Below are positions 1-12,662 of a DNA stretch of 64,000 bases, in pieces (within the stretch, counting starts at the first letter, position 1; every line of letters starts with the position of its first letter). The notes under the pieces were generated by a model. That model searched no databases. It was not told where the DNA came from and saw only the letters and a program-made list of their open reading frames with translations. Source of the stretch: Sciurus carolinensis (lineage: Eukaryota; Chordata; Mammalia; Rodentia; Sciuridae); NCBI RefSeq assembly GCF_902686445.1, contig NC_062214.1, positions 45,021,454 through 45,085,453 on the forward strand. Reading direction: 5' to 3'. Position numbers and translations under genes: made by a program.

Positions 1-400
1 CTAGATTTTCCAGAAGTAGACTTGATAACTCAGTTTGGCCAAGTGGCCTCAAGGGAAGGTTGCCTTATGACATCAGTGTGTGTGTTTTGGACTTACCCCT
101 AATTTTTATTCCTAACTCTTGTAGTAGTTCTTTATTATCAACACAAAAAGTCCAGAGCTGGTGACCATGACACTGCCTAACCTCTTAACTCCTACAGCAG
201 TCATCTGCAAAAGAGGGGAAGCCATGTTTCGGAACCATCTGGGAAGTATCAGTCAATCACACAGCCCTCTGAAATGTTTTGGCATCCCAGCCTTTGTCGC
301 CATTGTTTGTCCCATCCTCTGACTATATTGGGACATAGAAAAGGTTGAGAACTTCTAGTTATACCTACGATGTTTAACAATCTCATATTAAATGCTAGAT
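1..400. other. Unique non-coding DNA, nothing recognised
   Basis: AT-rich sequence without an open frame of note or a repeat I can name. A short 'ggttgagaacttctag' near 344 recalls the end of old hAT elements but is too short to call. Confidence 0.4.
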
Positions 401-402
401 CC

Positions 403-492
403 TCCTGAGCTGGGCAGATCCTATGGCTTTCATTTTACTGATTAGGAAATGGAAGCATGAGTTCAATGATTTTCTAGAGTCACAGTTAGTCC
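403..492 (-). repeat. MIR-like SINE fragment
   Basis: The order 'cattttactgattaggaaatggaagca' followed by 'gattttctagagtcacagttagt' matches the antisense MIR core (bases before a lower-strand Pol III tRNA-derived head). It is old and diverged. Confidence 0.5.
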
Positions 493-496
493 ATGT

Positions 497-832
497 TAAT
501 TTCTGTAAATGACCAAAAACTGGGTGGATTAGAAATTCATTCTCTCACTAGTTCTGGGAAACTAGAAGCTCCTAATCAGCAGAGGTTGCAGGGGAGATTC
601 TGCTCTTGTTTTTTCTAGGTAGTTGTTGGCATTTCTGGCTCCAGGGTCATATGGCCTCCTCTTCTCTGTCTGTCCTCTGTGTGTTTCTTATGAGGATACT
701 TGTCATTGAGTTTAGTGCCTATCTGGATAACCCAGGACGATTTTCTCAAGATTCTTAACCTATGCACAGTTCCAAGGATTAGGATTTGGATATATTTGGG
801 GGGAGGTCACCATTTAGCCCACTCTACTTCAT
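497..832 (-). repeat. MLT1-like LTR (ERVL-MaLR), antisense
   Basis: Reads as the reverse strand of an MLT1-type LTR: 'gaccaaaaactgggtggatt', then 'attcattctctcactagttctggg', a pyrimidine-rich 'cttctctgtctgtcctctgtgtg' stretch, and a closing 'ggaggtcaccatttagccc'. This order is the known MLT1 antisense order. No target duplication is visible, as expected for an ancient copy. Confidence 0.65.
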
Positions 833-1039
833 GAGGACACTGAATGAGGCAGGTTCAGGCAGGTTCATCCCTATGTCACTCATACTACCTAGCTTATAAG
901 AACTCTCCACAATATTAAATGGATAAAAGAATGCCTAGAATTTGTGACTGCTGCTTCAGGCTACAACACCACTATTATAGTGGTATTATATTATATTCTA
1001 GGCAAGGCAAATTGGAAGGAGAAGTTATAATTTGAAGTA

Positions 1040-2140
1040 AAATTATGTGTAGATGACAAAACAAGTGATAAAACTCTTACAAGAATGTATGGGCAAACTC
1101 TTTATGACCCTGCAGTGTGGAAAATATATGAAATAAGAAAACAAAAACATGAACCATAAGGAAGAAGACTAGTACATCTGACAGATTCACATGAAGAGCT
1201 ATCATAAAGAAGTAAAGATTCAAGGCACTAAGGTGGAGAAAGCATCTTCAAAATACAGCTGACAAAGGGTTAGTAGCCAGAATATGTCAGAACTCCTACA
1301 AATCCTTAAGAAAAAGACAATCTACAGGAAAAACTGGGAAAAGACATAGGCATTCCCAGAAGCTAAACTATGAATGGCCAATAAGATACTCCATATGATT
1401 AATAATTGGGGCTATTAGAGCAATCATGAGATGCCATTTTATATATACCAGATTGGCAAAACAAAACATGTAATGATGGCTAATATAAAAGAGGATATGG
1501 GGTATAGGAACTCACAGACCCTACTTTTGGGAAGCAACTGGCTCAAATTCTCAGGGAAGCAATTTGGCATTATTCAGGCAAGGGCAGAGACTAAAGCTCT
1601 GTGGGTTGGTAATTCCACTTTTTGGTTTGTGAACTCTTGCGCATATGTGCTTGTTTTAAAAAGTTTATAATTATAGACAACAAGTTTATGCTGTAGATAC
1701 TGGCGAAAAGAAAAGGGGAAAGAAGCTGTTTGTAACTTTCTTGAGAAAAGTAGTCACACAGTAGAACAGTATGAACAGTGAAAAGAAATGAACTATAGGC
1801 ATGCACATTGATAAAGATGAAACTTAAATGTTCAGCAAAAAAGTAAGTCACTCAAGAACACATTTAATGCAATTCTATTTATATAAAATTTAAAAGCAAG
1901 TGGTAGTGAAGAATATTGCCCAGGGCTAGATCCATATGCAGAACAATAAAAAAGAAGAGCAAAGACATGATAAACATTTCTGGGCTGTGGAGGAGATAGT
2001 ACACAGGTGGGTCTCAAATATATTGGTACAAATAGGGAATCAGTTTGGGGACATGTTTTAGCATGTTTAGCACTTGTGTAAATGTTATGTTTTCTAGTAT
2101 GTATAAATATTTCATAATAAAAATAAGTAATATGGTGGGA
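1040..2140 (+). repeat. Old L1-type LINE 3' region
   Basis: Degenerate LINE-like text: 'aagggttagtagccagaatat', 'gaatggccaataag', 'atgccattttatataccagattggcaaaa', and a final 'tatttcataataaaaataa'. The same phrases mark the end of ORF2 and the 3' UTR of old L1/HAL1 elements. All frames are broken; the short open frames here are chance remnants. The exact subfamily and edges are uncertain. Confidence 0.6.
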
Positions 2141-2539
2141 ATGGGATGTAGAACTAATCAAATGGATATTTTCTCACCCATTAGAAAGATGAAATGACCT
2201 TCCTTATGTTTGTTTGTTAGGGAGAGCAATGATTTAAAAAGTCCATTGACTTAGAGAAAGTATACAAAAGATGTGCTATTTTTAGGGTCTTTGTTCCCAA
2301 AATAGACCAGAATGGTAAAGCTCAATATTTTAAAAAAGTCAGAGGAACTCTGTCAGATGGAATTCAAAGAGCTCAAGTCAAACATAGACACAAATGCCAC
2401 CATGGGGTTAGAGGTACCATACAAGAAAAATATGCTTTTCCACATAAATTCTTTTTCAAGATAGAGCTAGCCAGCACTAACACTGACAAAATGGGCTGGG
2501 TTGAATCTGGGAATGGTAGAAATACTACATATATACATG
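2141..2539. other. Unique non-coding DNA
   Basis: No coding frame, tRNA-like SINE or known repeat recognised. Confidence 0.35.
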
Positions 2540-2544
2540 GGCCT

Positions 2545-3015
2545 TGTGTTGGTCAGATTTTCATTGCTGTGACCAAAATACCTGACAAGAACAACTAAGA
2601 GGAGGAAAGATTTACTTTGGCCCATAGTTTCAGAGGTCTCAGTCCATGGTCAATTAGCTCCAAGGCAGAATCGTCATGGTAGGAGGGAAGATTCTCAGCT
2701 CATGGTAGTCAGAGAGGAGAGAAGAAAGAATGGAAGGAAGGAGGGAGGGAGGGAAGTGGGGGGTGGGGAGATATAGTCCCCAAGGTAAATGCCCCATGAC
2801 CTATTTTTTTTCCAGCCATGTCTCACCTATCTACAGTTCTCACTGAGAAGTACATTCATATTATTAATGCATCAAATGGATAAATACACTGATGAGGTTA
2901 CAGTTTTATGATCTTATCACTGACTAAAAAGAGCCTTACCTCTGTATCTTGCTGCATTGGGGGCCATGCTTACAACACATGAATTTTGGGGAACATTCCA
3001 TGTCAAACCATAATA
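2545..3015 (-). mobile_element. Solo LTR, MaLR-like, with 5-bp target duplication
   Basis: A 471-bp element starting TGTGTTGG and ending ACCATAATA (the final CA has decayed to TA). It is bracketed by direct copies of GGCCT at 2540-2544 and 3016-3020. The internal order (cattgctgtgaccaaaatacctgac, agatttactttggcc, agaggtctcagtcca, then 'acatgaattttggggaacattcc') is the reverse strand of the THE1/MST/ORR1 style of LTR. A second copy of the same family is at 53199-53608. A GGGA-rich stretch (2735-2770) lies inside. Confidence 0.8.
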
Positions 3016-3130
3016 GGCCTATATGAACATGGTCCTAGTCTGCTCAGAAAACTTGATCTAAAGTAACTTTGTCATTTTCAAAAAATAAAACTATCTTCAC
3101 TCAAGTGTTCATTCATTAAAGAAGTAAGTA

Positions 3131-3236
3131 CTGGGCTGGGAGTGTGGCTCAATGATAGAGTACATATCCTAGCATGCATGAGGCCCTAGGTTCAATCCCT
3201 TGCAATTCAGGGGAAAGAAGAAAAAAAAAAAAAGGA
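3131..3236 (+). repeat. ID-type SINE
   Basis: tRNA-derived core 'ctgggagtgtggctcaatgatagag', 'gcatgcatgaggccctaggttcaatccc', then an A tail. About 10-15% diverged from the intact copy at 61346. Confidence 0.85.
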
Positions 3237-3835
3237 AAGTACACTGAGTGTCCAGGAAAGTATACTGAGTGTCAGTCTGTGCTGGTTGGTAGTAGGAATG
3301 TAATCCAGGATAAGAAGAGGCCATCCCACCCTCAACACACCACTAGGACACTATTTAAAAAACAAGGTTGCAGAACAGGCAAATTGTCCTTATATTGGTG
3401 CCAGGAAGGAAGAGGGCCATAGCAGGTCAGAGATCTCTCTGAAGAGGAGGCAGAGCAGCAGGTACCCAAGAGTGGGGTTGGGTGAGGACAACAAGAGCAC
3501 TGCAGGTACAGAGAATGTCATGAGTTGGAAGGGGCTGGAGTGTTGTAAGGAGAAGGGAGACTGGAACTGTGGGGTGGGGAGAGGGTGGCAGGAGGTGCAG
3601 GTCAACCATGGGCTGGGGCTGGATCTGGGACTGAATGGTTTGAGTCCAGAAAGCAATGCAATATGTGATTTCATTTAGTTTTTGATGGAATTTGGAGGAT
3701 GTGCACCACTAAGGAGAGTTTAGAGTAGCATGAAGGTATGAAGGGGTCAATGCTGACTATGTTCCACCAATGGGCTTGTTCAAACATCTCCATATTCCAC
3801 ACTTATTTTTTGAATATTTCAGAAAAATAGAATAC
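3237..3835. other. Purine-rich unique DNA
   Basis: Contains a small local duplication (two copies of 'ggaaagta.actgagtgtc' at about 3234-3270) and G/A-rich text up to 3620. It may be part of an old dispersed repeat. No gene seen. Confidence 0.3.
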
Positions 3836-3866
3836 ACATATATTTATATATATATACATATGATTT

Positions 3867-3916
<50 letters not shown>

Positions 3917-3918
3917 AA

Positions 3919-3951
<33 letters not shown>
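3836..3951. repeat. Compound (TA)n-(CA)n microsatellite
   Basis: About 80 bp of TA-dominated repeat with CATA interruptions, followed by a clean (CA)16 tract at 3920-3951. Open frames here (Y/I and T/H repeats) are artefacts. Confidence 0.95.
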
Positions 3952-3955
<4 letters not shown>

Positions 3956-4099
3956 TGGGATGGTGAAAAGGTAAAGGTTACTTACAGATCTGAAATGACC
4001 AGGACATCTGAATATGGACTTGAGCCTAGTTAGGAAGAATTGTGTGGCACAGAGTGGGTCATGTAGGGTGATGCAATCTGACACAGAAGAAAGGGAAAA

Positions 4100-4124
4100 T
4101 GAAGTGTGTGTCTGTGTCTGTATG

Positions 4125-4170
<46 letters not shown>

Positions 4171-4172
4171 CT
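4100..4172. repeat. (TG)n-(TA)n microsatellite
   Basis: TG-rich lead-in then an alternating TA tract with TGTA/CATA interruptions, arranged as a near mirror of the tract 200 bp upstream. Confidence 0.9.
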
Positions 4173-5439
4173 CACTGTGGACAAAAAGTAGACAAAGAGC
4201 TGGGGGAAGGTGGTTTGTGTGTGTGTGCATAGAAAGGCCTAAAAGGGAGATAGATTAGAGGAAGAAAAGCTGGTGAGGAAGAAGAGGTGGTGTGGGCCTC
4301 AGAAAGGCAATGGTGGAAGGAAGGAAGAGGAGCTGCATGGGGCAGGGGTGCTGTGTGGGGCAGACCCCGCTTGGGCATGGAGTGCCCACTATTGGTGAGA
4401 GGAGGAAAAAGAAGTCAGGGTGTAACTCAGGGATCATGACTTAGGTGAGTATGAGAACAGTGTAGATGCTGATGAAAAGGGCCTGGGGAGGGAAGGCAGG
4501 GTTGTCAGTCACAGGTTAGGAGATGATCTTGGAGGAGACACGGGTGGTGGGGAGAATGCAGTGCTGGGAAGCCCTGCTCCCACTGCCAGAGGGTGGGCAG
4601 AAGTAAAACAACAGGAAAGGGAGAGGAAGGGGTGGAAAGAGCAGCTTGGCAAGAAGCCACACGAGAAGCATTGCTGGAAAAAGTTGCAGAGTCTCTGCTC
4701 TCATGCCCTTCTGTATCCTTCTGCCACCCAGTGGGATGTTCCACAGGTAGGTTTGGTGGATATTTTCTCAATATAAATAAATGGATGAAATTCCATAATA
4801 ATCAAGACAGGAACAGAGACCAGTACATCCTAAAGTCATACATTATTTCCATAAAAGTTTTGTTTGTCTTTCAATGTAATGCAAATTTAAATGCGAAGAC
4901 TATTTAAGGCCCCAAATAAATAAGTCATTCAATGTAAATGTCACAGCCTGGTGACAGATTTAGAGAATGACTTTACTGAACAATGTAACCACATAAATAG
5001 ATGTTTTGGAAAAGGAAATTAAACATGTGAAGGTATAAAATATTAGATTAGGTTTCAAGCCCTAATGATACTCTACTGGAGAGGAAGAGTTCGCTATTGC
5101 TCAAAAAGAAGAAAATACCCATGTAACTAAGTTTAAGAATAATTCTGAGGAAATGATAAGAGAAAATGGAAATGGGAAAAAAATAGATTTTCTTCAGGCT
5201 ATTAAATTACAGGCTTTTGGAGGTCTCCTCTTGTGTCATCATGTCCTGGCATGGAGAACTGAAGCTCTCTCTCTTAGAATTTGAGATCCTCCAAGGGTAC
5301 AGTAGACTTGGTCTATATTTTTACTGGAAATGTTCAAACCAGTTCTTCCCAGGGGATTGATCTGTGAAGGAGCACATCTTTAATTATAGCATTTTCCATT
5401 TCCATCTTGTCCAATTCTCCCAGTGCACCTCACCTTCTG
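4173..5439. other. Unique non-coding DNA, G/A-rich first half
   Basis: 4250-4650 is G/A-rich and free of SINEs; 4650-5439 is ordinary AT-rich sequence. Several short frames overlap on both strands with no domain signature. No gene supported. Confidence 0.4.
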
Positions 5440-5700
5440 TAAATCACCAAGCGAGAAAATACCTGTGACACTGTCGCTCAAAATCTCACATCAGTAAAAA
5501 TATAAGTGACAAGAAAATTAGTCATTCTGCCTATTTCAAGACTAGTGAAAGTGCTGTCAAATTGGGTGAGAAAAGATTCAACAGTCTACTTCGCTGATGA
5601 AAACGACCGAAGAAGTGAGGAATCAATACGAACAATAGAAAACCCGAGAGTTCTGCCACGTTTATGCCAATAACTTGATTTCTGGGAGGAAGAGAGTAAA
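5440..5700. promoter_or_regulatory. Candidate conserved non-coding element
   Basis: In a CpG-poor setting this block keeps clustered CpGs ('gtcgctc', 'cttcgctgatg', 'acgaccgaag', 'atacgaac', 'cccgagag', 'cacgtt') without being GC-rich, and it has no repeat signature. That is typical of constrained enhancer sequence. Function is inferred only; no conservation data are available here. Confidence 0.35.
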
Positions 5701-7150
5701 TGTCACTTGAACTGTTTCTTTTTCACAGGTTTTTCACTGGACCTAAGGATATGATCTTGATCTTAATTATAGAGATGATCATTGCTGACATTTTACTGGC
5801 ATTTAATATCCACAAAGTAGTAGCTAAATGGAAAACAATTAGAAATGCAATGTCTTGAATCCAGTTTGTGGCAAAGCATGAAAAAAGTAGACAATTAAAT
5901 AGCAATATATGTGGATTTTAAACTCTGACTTCATCATCATTGGCTATAAGTGAAAAAACATTATTAAATAAATCATATCACAGGTATTATTTAGTGCAAT
6001 GTAATTTGAATGGAGTTATCTAATGTTTGCTTTTCAATCACTCTGATCTTGAAGGCAAAAGCCACTTCCCTTTGGTGTACAGATTACTTTGTGTCTAGGT
6101 TAAGTCTAAGAATAAATACATTCAAGTTGACACATGTGAGATTATCAGAAAACAAAACTGACAATAACCAATAAACAATCTGTGGCAGATATTTTGGCTA
6201 TGATGCCCTGAAAATATTCTCAACTGCTGTCCATGAACAACCTGACTGAGCCCAGGCATGGCAGAATTTTGTGGTTCAAAGAATTTGCTACAGGTTCTGA
6301 ACAGATTTTCTTGATTTTTCATTTCTGAAAGTAATTTGGGGGGAAATAGTTCATTTTCATGATGTTTATAAAGTTTGAGCTGTATTTAAGTTTTTTCTTC
6401 TGTGCTTTAAAAAATAATAAAAATAGATATATCTGGAAGGAGCAAATTATATACCTATAAAATAATTATAAATGGCTTAAAGGCATCTGAATTTTCCAGG
6501 AAGATATTCATCTTAATACCAAATTATCAGATGACAAGAAAAACTCCAAGAAAAGTTAGGGGTTTACCGAATGACGGTGACTACAAAATGAGGCAAGAGG
6601 CTTGTGTGAAGGTTGCTAAGTGAACTTCCTGCCCTATTCAGACAGTTGGAGTAGGTGCGCTGGGTGTCCGGGTACACCTGAGAGATAAATCTCACTGCTG
6701 ACCTGCACCTGAAACTCAAAACACACCACAGACTTATCAGAGCTAAAAAGTAATGCCACAATTATGTAAACTTAACTGGAAATTTGGGGGAATTCTAATA
6801 ACACAAAGCTCCTCCATGATCCAAAGTAGCAAAATTATGCTTGCTACTTCATATTAAAGCCACTAATTTCTGGCTATTAAAAACAGTACTTGATGCAAAT
6901 GACTTGCTTAGGCAGAAGCCACACAATGTGAACACGGAGGCTGAGTCACCATTCAGGATGGCACCCAAAGATGTCTTCAGGGTTGCTCAGGCTATAGGCA
7001 CAGTCAGCCTGTGAACACACATTGGCTCTGTGCAAACTCCAAAGTGTCAGATGAGCATGGGGACATTGGTCTCATTAATGTCATGATTGGGACAGTGATT
7101 TTGAACAGATGGAGGGAAAAATACCTCTTTCACTTTTTTACATCTGTCCC
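5701..7150. other. Unique non-coding DNA
   Basis: AT-rich with no recognised repeat. Short frames (for example 6122-6322 and 6564-6761 minus) lack domain signatures and are treated as chance. Confidence 0.4.
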
Positions 7151-7159
7151 ATCATTTGG

Positions 7160-7402
7160 TTCAATGCTTGGAAAAAAACAAAACAAAACAAAACAAAACC
7201 AAGAAGGGAGGGGAGGGGACATGGGGGGGAGGAAGTATAGTAGAATGAACCAGACATTATTACCCTATGGATGGGGTTCTACATCATATATAACCAGAAG
7301 AATGAGAAATTATACTCCATTATATATGATGTATTAAAGTTCATCCTGTGGTCATGAATAACTAATTAAAACAAATAAAAAATTAAAAAAAAAAAAACCA
7401 AA
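7160..7402 (+). mobile_element. L1 3' UTR fragment, 5'-truncated
   Basis: (AAAAC)n, then a G-rich polypurine tract 'gggaggggaggggacatggg', then 'gaatgagaaattatactcc', 'gtcatgaataactaatta' and 'aacaaataaa' plus an A tail. This is the typical end of squirrel-lineage L1. No ORF2 remains; the 108-residue frame crossing it is fortuitous. Confidence 0.75.
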
Positions 7403-7446
7403 AACCAGGAAGTATATATTAGTTACTTAAATATTCTGGTAGTAAT

Positions 7447-7532
7447 TTTTTTTTTTTTCAGTGCTGCAGATGGAACCCAGGACCTGCACATGCTTGGCCA
7501 GTACACTACCATTGAGTGGCACCTCCACTCAC
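7447..7532 (-). repeat. ID-type SINE
   Basis: T-rich start, then 'gtgctgcagatggaacccaggacctgcaca', 'ccagtacactaccattgag', the reverse of the ID core. The far end is diverged. Confidence 0.8.
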
Positions 7533-10050
7533 TGTGGAGGGAAATTTTGGTGTTTTGTTGTCAAGGGTGGTCATGAAAATTCCCAGGGGTTGCTGAAATG
7601 GCTTTGATTTCACAGCACATTCAACTGTGCTGTTCTACACCGTCTGCTCAGATTCTATTCTGTGAAAAGAAAAAAAAAAAAAAAGCAACACATATAGTGC
7701 ATTAATTTGCTTTGATGAAAGACCAGTTGTGTGAGTGGAGATGTCATTGCAGTGCCTTCCAATGAAAAGAGTAGAGAAACCATCTACCTACTGAGGAGTC
7801 CCCAGCAGGAGCACACTGGGTTGTGGCCACGCATTCCTGTGACACTCCTGCTTGGTGGTGAGTAAGGGAAATTGTCTATCACGATATCAGAGGAAGAGAA
7901 AGAAAAATACATGTTGGGGTCTCTCATGGTCTTTTTATACAGGATGAAATTGAAGGCACATTAAATGTGACAAAACTGAAGTGAGATATTTTGTTCTAGG
8001 CCCCTCAGAATCCCAGCTCCCAGCCACAGCCCACCCTCTTGAGATTAGAGTTCCCACCAAAAGAGACCAGTGAGACCACCACCAACAGAGTCGAAGTGCC
8101 ACCCACTCATGTTTTCGTGGGAATTAAAGGAGGAAATGAAAGCCCTTCTCCAACCCACTCCAATCAAGACTATTGTTCAACAAATTTAGAGGAAAGAAAG
8201 TTTACAATGTTTAAGAAAGATTTCTCTGCCTGCAAATTAAATAAACCTCAATGCTTGCATCTCAAGTAAGTGTCTTTGATTTTACTATGCCAGTGAGAGA
8301 AACCCCTGTGGGTCAGAGTAGGGACAAGAGTGACAGTTTCACAAAGTTGTATCACCATGACCATTTGTAAGGTGAGGGTCTTTGCAGTATGGTGGCACAC
8401 CAGGCCCTTTCATCCTGCACATACTAATGCAGAGGCCTCTTCCCCTATACTCATTTATTCCTTAGAATTCTCCATGACTGCCTGGTCTGTGTGCTGGTGT
8501 CCTCCTGCACCTATCTGGTGAGGGCCTGTGGGGGATGCTGTGTGTGTGCTTCTTGTCCTCCCTGTGCCTCTGGGTTTCACCATCATGCACCTGCTATGGT
8601 AGCCCCTTGGTTTTCACATAACATGGGATAGTGTCACACCAGTGATCCCTCAAGTGGCTGGTTATAGGGAAGCAAATTTGTATGTGAGTTATGACTAGAT
8701 CTGGCTCAGGATGAACAGTGGGAGGGAAGAAAAGAGATTGTTTTCTATCTTCTTTCATACTTAGAGGACATGTCATCCAAGTGCAGATTAGATATTAAGT
8801 TTCTTCTGACATTTGGACCACACATTCAATATCTCAACATTTCAAGTAAGTCCCTCTGATAAACACTTTCAACTTTTAAGAGTAATAAAGAAGGAAATAA
8901 GGGAATGAGGCTGTCCCAGTGGGAACAAAGATCAGAATTAGAAGTTTTCTCATGATAATGCATGCTTTCAAATGAAAATGTAGAATAAAATATGATGAAT
9001 GTTTATATTTTGATTTTTCTATGTCATATTCTGGGATTACTCTACTTTGCATTTGAATGAAAACTGTCTGCCTTTGCATTTTAAATACAAAATTTCCTGC
9101 CTGAGATCCCTTTCAATCTGACTAAAATATACCCTTAGGATGTACAAATAACAGAAATAACGCTGAATGCTGTTAAACTTAAAATTCCCAACTCATGCAA
9201 TTGTTTGGGACTTTCCACATTTAAACCTTATAGAGTCACTTGATATCATCTTCGTGACTAAAAATATAACTGCAGTATTACTTAAAATTATAATCAAATC
9301 ATTCTCTTGCAAATTAAGACACTAACTCTTGGGAAAATAGCCAAATCGAATTAGGTGTATCTTTTCTTGATAGATCAAAAGCAGCTCCATTAAGTCAGCA
9401 ATTTTTATATTAATGGCATGAGACATGGTCCAGATAAAGAAAATGACTTTTGGAGCCATTTTGTATTTTATTTAAAGAGAGATGGAGATATTTCTCACAG
9501 TTTACATAGGAAGCAGAGTGGTATTGCAGGCCCCCAGCCAGGAGATCAGGTCTGATCCTACTGTGGTAGTCCACCACACCAGAGAGCCCAGTTCATCTTC
9601 CCTCCTATTTTCCTTATTTCTTCCCATTATTGTGCCTGTCACCCAACTAACCATCAGCTATCCATCAGATAAGTGCTTCCTACATAGACATAATTTTTCC
9701 TTCAAATATAAGAAAAGCGCTTCCTTGCTATTAGATCTCCTCTAAATCCTTGCTCCATATTTTGAAGGATTCTCAAACATATCATGGTAAAGTTACCTTA
9801 TAATTAGCCTGAGTTCTGTTTGAACTGTATCTCATAATAAAAAAGATACAATCTTTATGAAATAAAACCAATTTATCCAGTGTTGGCATGAAGGTCTTCC
9901 ACTTATGAAGTCCTTTCGGGGCCACGAACTCATCAGACCCTTTGGAAAACCTCAAACCACAGATAAGAAAGCAGAGTTGGGGTAGAGATGATTTGGAGCC
10001 CACCCAGCTAATAATAAGCTGAACTCAAACCCCATGACCAGGATGGGTTG
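7533..10050. other. Unique non-coding DNA
   Basis: An A-rich run at 7671-7684 and several short frames; none has codon or domain features of a gene. No SINE or L1 recognised. Confidence 0.4.
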
Positions 10051-10051
10051 T

Positions 10052-10079
10052 GATGGATGAATGGATGGATGGGTGGATT
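10052..10079 (+). repeat. (GGAT)n short tandem repeat
   Basis: Imperfect GATG/GGAT units. A longer tract of the same motif lies 0.9 kb downstream. Confidence 0.8.
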
Positions 10080-10940
10080 GCCTTGAGTCCACAGACAAGA
10101 AGCTTATTCCACAAAACCCAAATACCCTCAAATGCTGGCCTCTTTCTCCTCCTTTACACTGTCAGCTTCATCTTTCAAATTTCTTTTTTAGTTAGGAAGT
10201 TTGAAATGTTCAATGCTAAGTTAATTTACAAATACTATTGCTTTGTCCTGACAGAAGAATGAGAACAGACAAACAGATCCTCTGTTCCTTCCAGAAGTAG
10301 AGTAGCACAAAATAAATTGGCAATTTTTATAGCTAATCTGGCATAAATGGCGACTTCCTTGCTGAATTATTATCTGTATGACTGATGGAAGAATCCAGAA
10401 TTTAAAGTAATAAGCTATATTAATTCAATCCTTTCCTCTATGCATCAGGGTTTGGGAAATTTAAATGAGCTCATTTAAGCAAAAATTACTGTGCTTATTT
10501 CTGGTCACATTTTGAAGACAACTAGCACGGAGTTTCAAAGTTTTATTTATTGACTATTCTGAATGGACATTTTCAATGAAGTACAACTCAACATCATCAG
10601 ATATGGATTATTAAACCATAACATGCTTTAACCCTGGAGAACAAGAGAGTTTTTCCTTATAAGATCCATGGGGCTCTTGCTCCACAATCAAAAACTGAGA
10701 GGTAGCAAGAAAGGATTGTCATTCTTCAGTTGCTATCTTCCCAGAGTAATAAAGCTTCTGGAAAATCCTTATTTTTAATTATGTACCACTTGGTATCATT
10801 TAAAACACTGGAGAGGGAAAAATCATCTGGGCAATGAGTCTGAGTAAAAGAGGAACTAGAAATTCAGGCCTGATTTGTGACTTAAAAGAGGAATGAGGAC
10901 AAAGGAAGAATTACAATGTAGGAGGCACTTGGTAAATATC
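10080..10940. other. Unique non-coding DNA
   Basis: No repeat recognised. 10440-10560 contains balanced 'aaatgagctcattta' and 'caaaaattactg' words that could be regulatory, but the support is weak. Confidence 0.35.
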
Positions 10941-11040
10941 AGATGGGTGGATGAATGTATGGGATGGTGAATAAATGGATAAATGGATGGGTAGATGGAT
11001 GGATGGATGGATAAATGGGTGGGTGAATGAGATGGATGCA
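10941..11040 (+). repeat. (GGAT)n minisatellite-like tract
   Basis: About 100 bp of imperfect GGAT/GAAT/AAAT tetramers with a clean core at 10995-11014. The minus-strand frame rich in H/P/S/I is a by-product. Confidence 0.9.
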
Positions 11041-12399
11041 GGTAAGTCATTTGCTCATCTTATCTGTGCAAGGGGGTCCTGAGGGGACCTACAGGACCAT
11101 GTTGTAGTGAGACAAATGATGCCATATATGCCTGTTTACCATCATAGCAGCAGTTGTTGGTATTTGCAGTACTCTAGGTTGGTTGGTGTAACCTAACATA
11201 GAGCATCTGGCAAAAGAGAAACAAGATGTTTGGAGCCCTGGCATCACAGAGCAAGGGACCTGAGGATGGGCTTGGGCCTGGGTACTCATCCTTCCTAACT
11301 ACCTGGCTCTGTGGTCAGGCATCTGGCTTAGAGTCATGGGCCTTGCCAATAAGAGTAAGGCAGGGTAGTCTTCCCCTTTATGGGTAAAGGTTCCATCACC
11401 TCCTTGTCCCAAGGCCTGATTGCTTCTTCTATCATTTGGTAAATATTTTAGGGACTGTGTTTTTCTCAGTCAAAAATTGAAAACATGGGGACCAGGCATT
11501 AGGACAACAGTCATTTGAAGTCATGGAAATCTGAGTCCCACCTAGAGTATATTCTAAAACTGATCAAGGGTATTGATGATTTGCATTTTAATTGAATTTC
11601 TGACTGCTCTCACCCACCCCCAATGACTGGGTAAGAACTGTTATTTTGGAAATTCCTTCCTATTCCTCTACTGCTTTTACCTTCCTGATTTCCCACATCC
11701 ATGTGTTGATAGCACGTGAGAGGGGTCTCACTGCTTTTCTGAAACATCCTGGATGCATGTCTCTAGGGCCACCAGTACATGTCCTCTGTAGACTCCAATA
11801 GTCAAGAAGACCACATGAATGAGAGAACATTTAAAAAAAATACCTTTACATATCTTTAATTAGTGATAATTTCCTTTTAGTTCATGATGGACATTAAAGA
11901 CATGTACCTACCTGAAGTAGGTTTCTGGGTTGTTCTTATAAATGAACTAGTAATTGAGGGAAAGGAGCTGGCTCTAGCATTTGATGTCATAGTAGGGCTT
12001 TGTGGAGCATGAATCTGAGACTAAGTGAAATCTACGCAGGAATGGTGAGGCATTTCTCAGGAAGTCATGCCCGAGAAGTAGGGGAACATGAGACAGCCTA
12101 ATAAGTAAGACCGAGAGGCATGAGAGTTAAGCATGGAAGACTCTTCTGAGGGGAAACACTTGATTGACAAAGGGAGACAGGTGTGGCAGTTGGGCAGGAA
12201 AGAAAGGGAGGTGTGACTTAGTGCAGGTATCTTCACAGAAAGCCCTTAGGAATGGCCTTGGGTGACACCTCTGGAAGGAGGAGAGGAGTACAGACAGGCA
12301 GAGGACATTTCAAAGACCATATAGTGCAGACAAAATGAAAACTTAATCATGCACCATACTCTATAATTTCTAAAATTTTACGTATATTTTGTAAGCTGG
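11041..12399. other. Unique non-coding DNA
   Basis: No gene or identifiable repeat. Purine-rich sequence at 12000-12330 resembles diverged dispersed repeat text but could not be assigned. Confidence 0.35.
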
Positions 12400-12404
12400 T
12401 TGTA

Positions 12405-12662
12405 AGTTACTATAAAATTATCCTTGAGAATGAGAGATGGAAACATGCAAAACAAATTTAAGTATTATGACTACAGATAATAATAATGTACCGTATAATG
12501 CAGAACTGCTAAAACAGTAGATTTTAAATGTTCTCACCACAACAAACAACAGGTATGTAAGAATATGCTAATTAGCCTGATTTTCTCATTCTACAATGTA
12601 CATCACATTATAGCCCGCAAATATATGCAATTGTTATTTGCCAATTAAAAGAAAAATTAAAA
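12405..12662 (+). repeat. Old L1 3' end
   Basis: Phrases 'tgtacatcacattatagccc', 'aaatatatgcaattgttat' and 'gccaattaaaag' followed by A-rich DNA match the generic mammalian L1 3' terminus ('ccccataaatatgtacaattat...caattaaaa'). Confidence 0.6.

Noticed and set aside
3866..4230. Open frames made of Y/I/T/H/V/C repeats
   Set aside because: They are direct translations of TA, CA and TG microsatellites.
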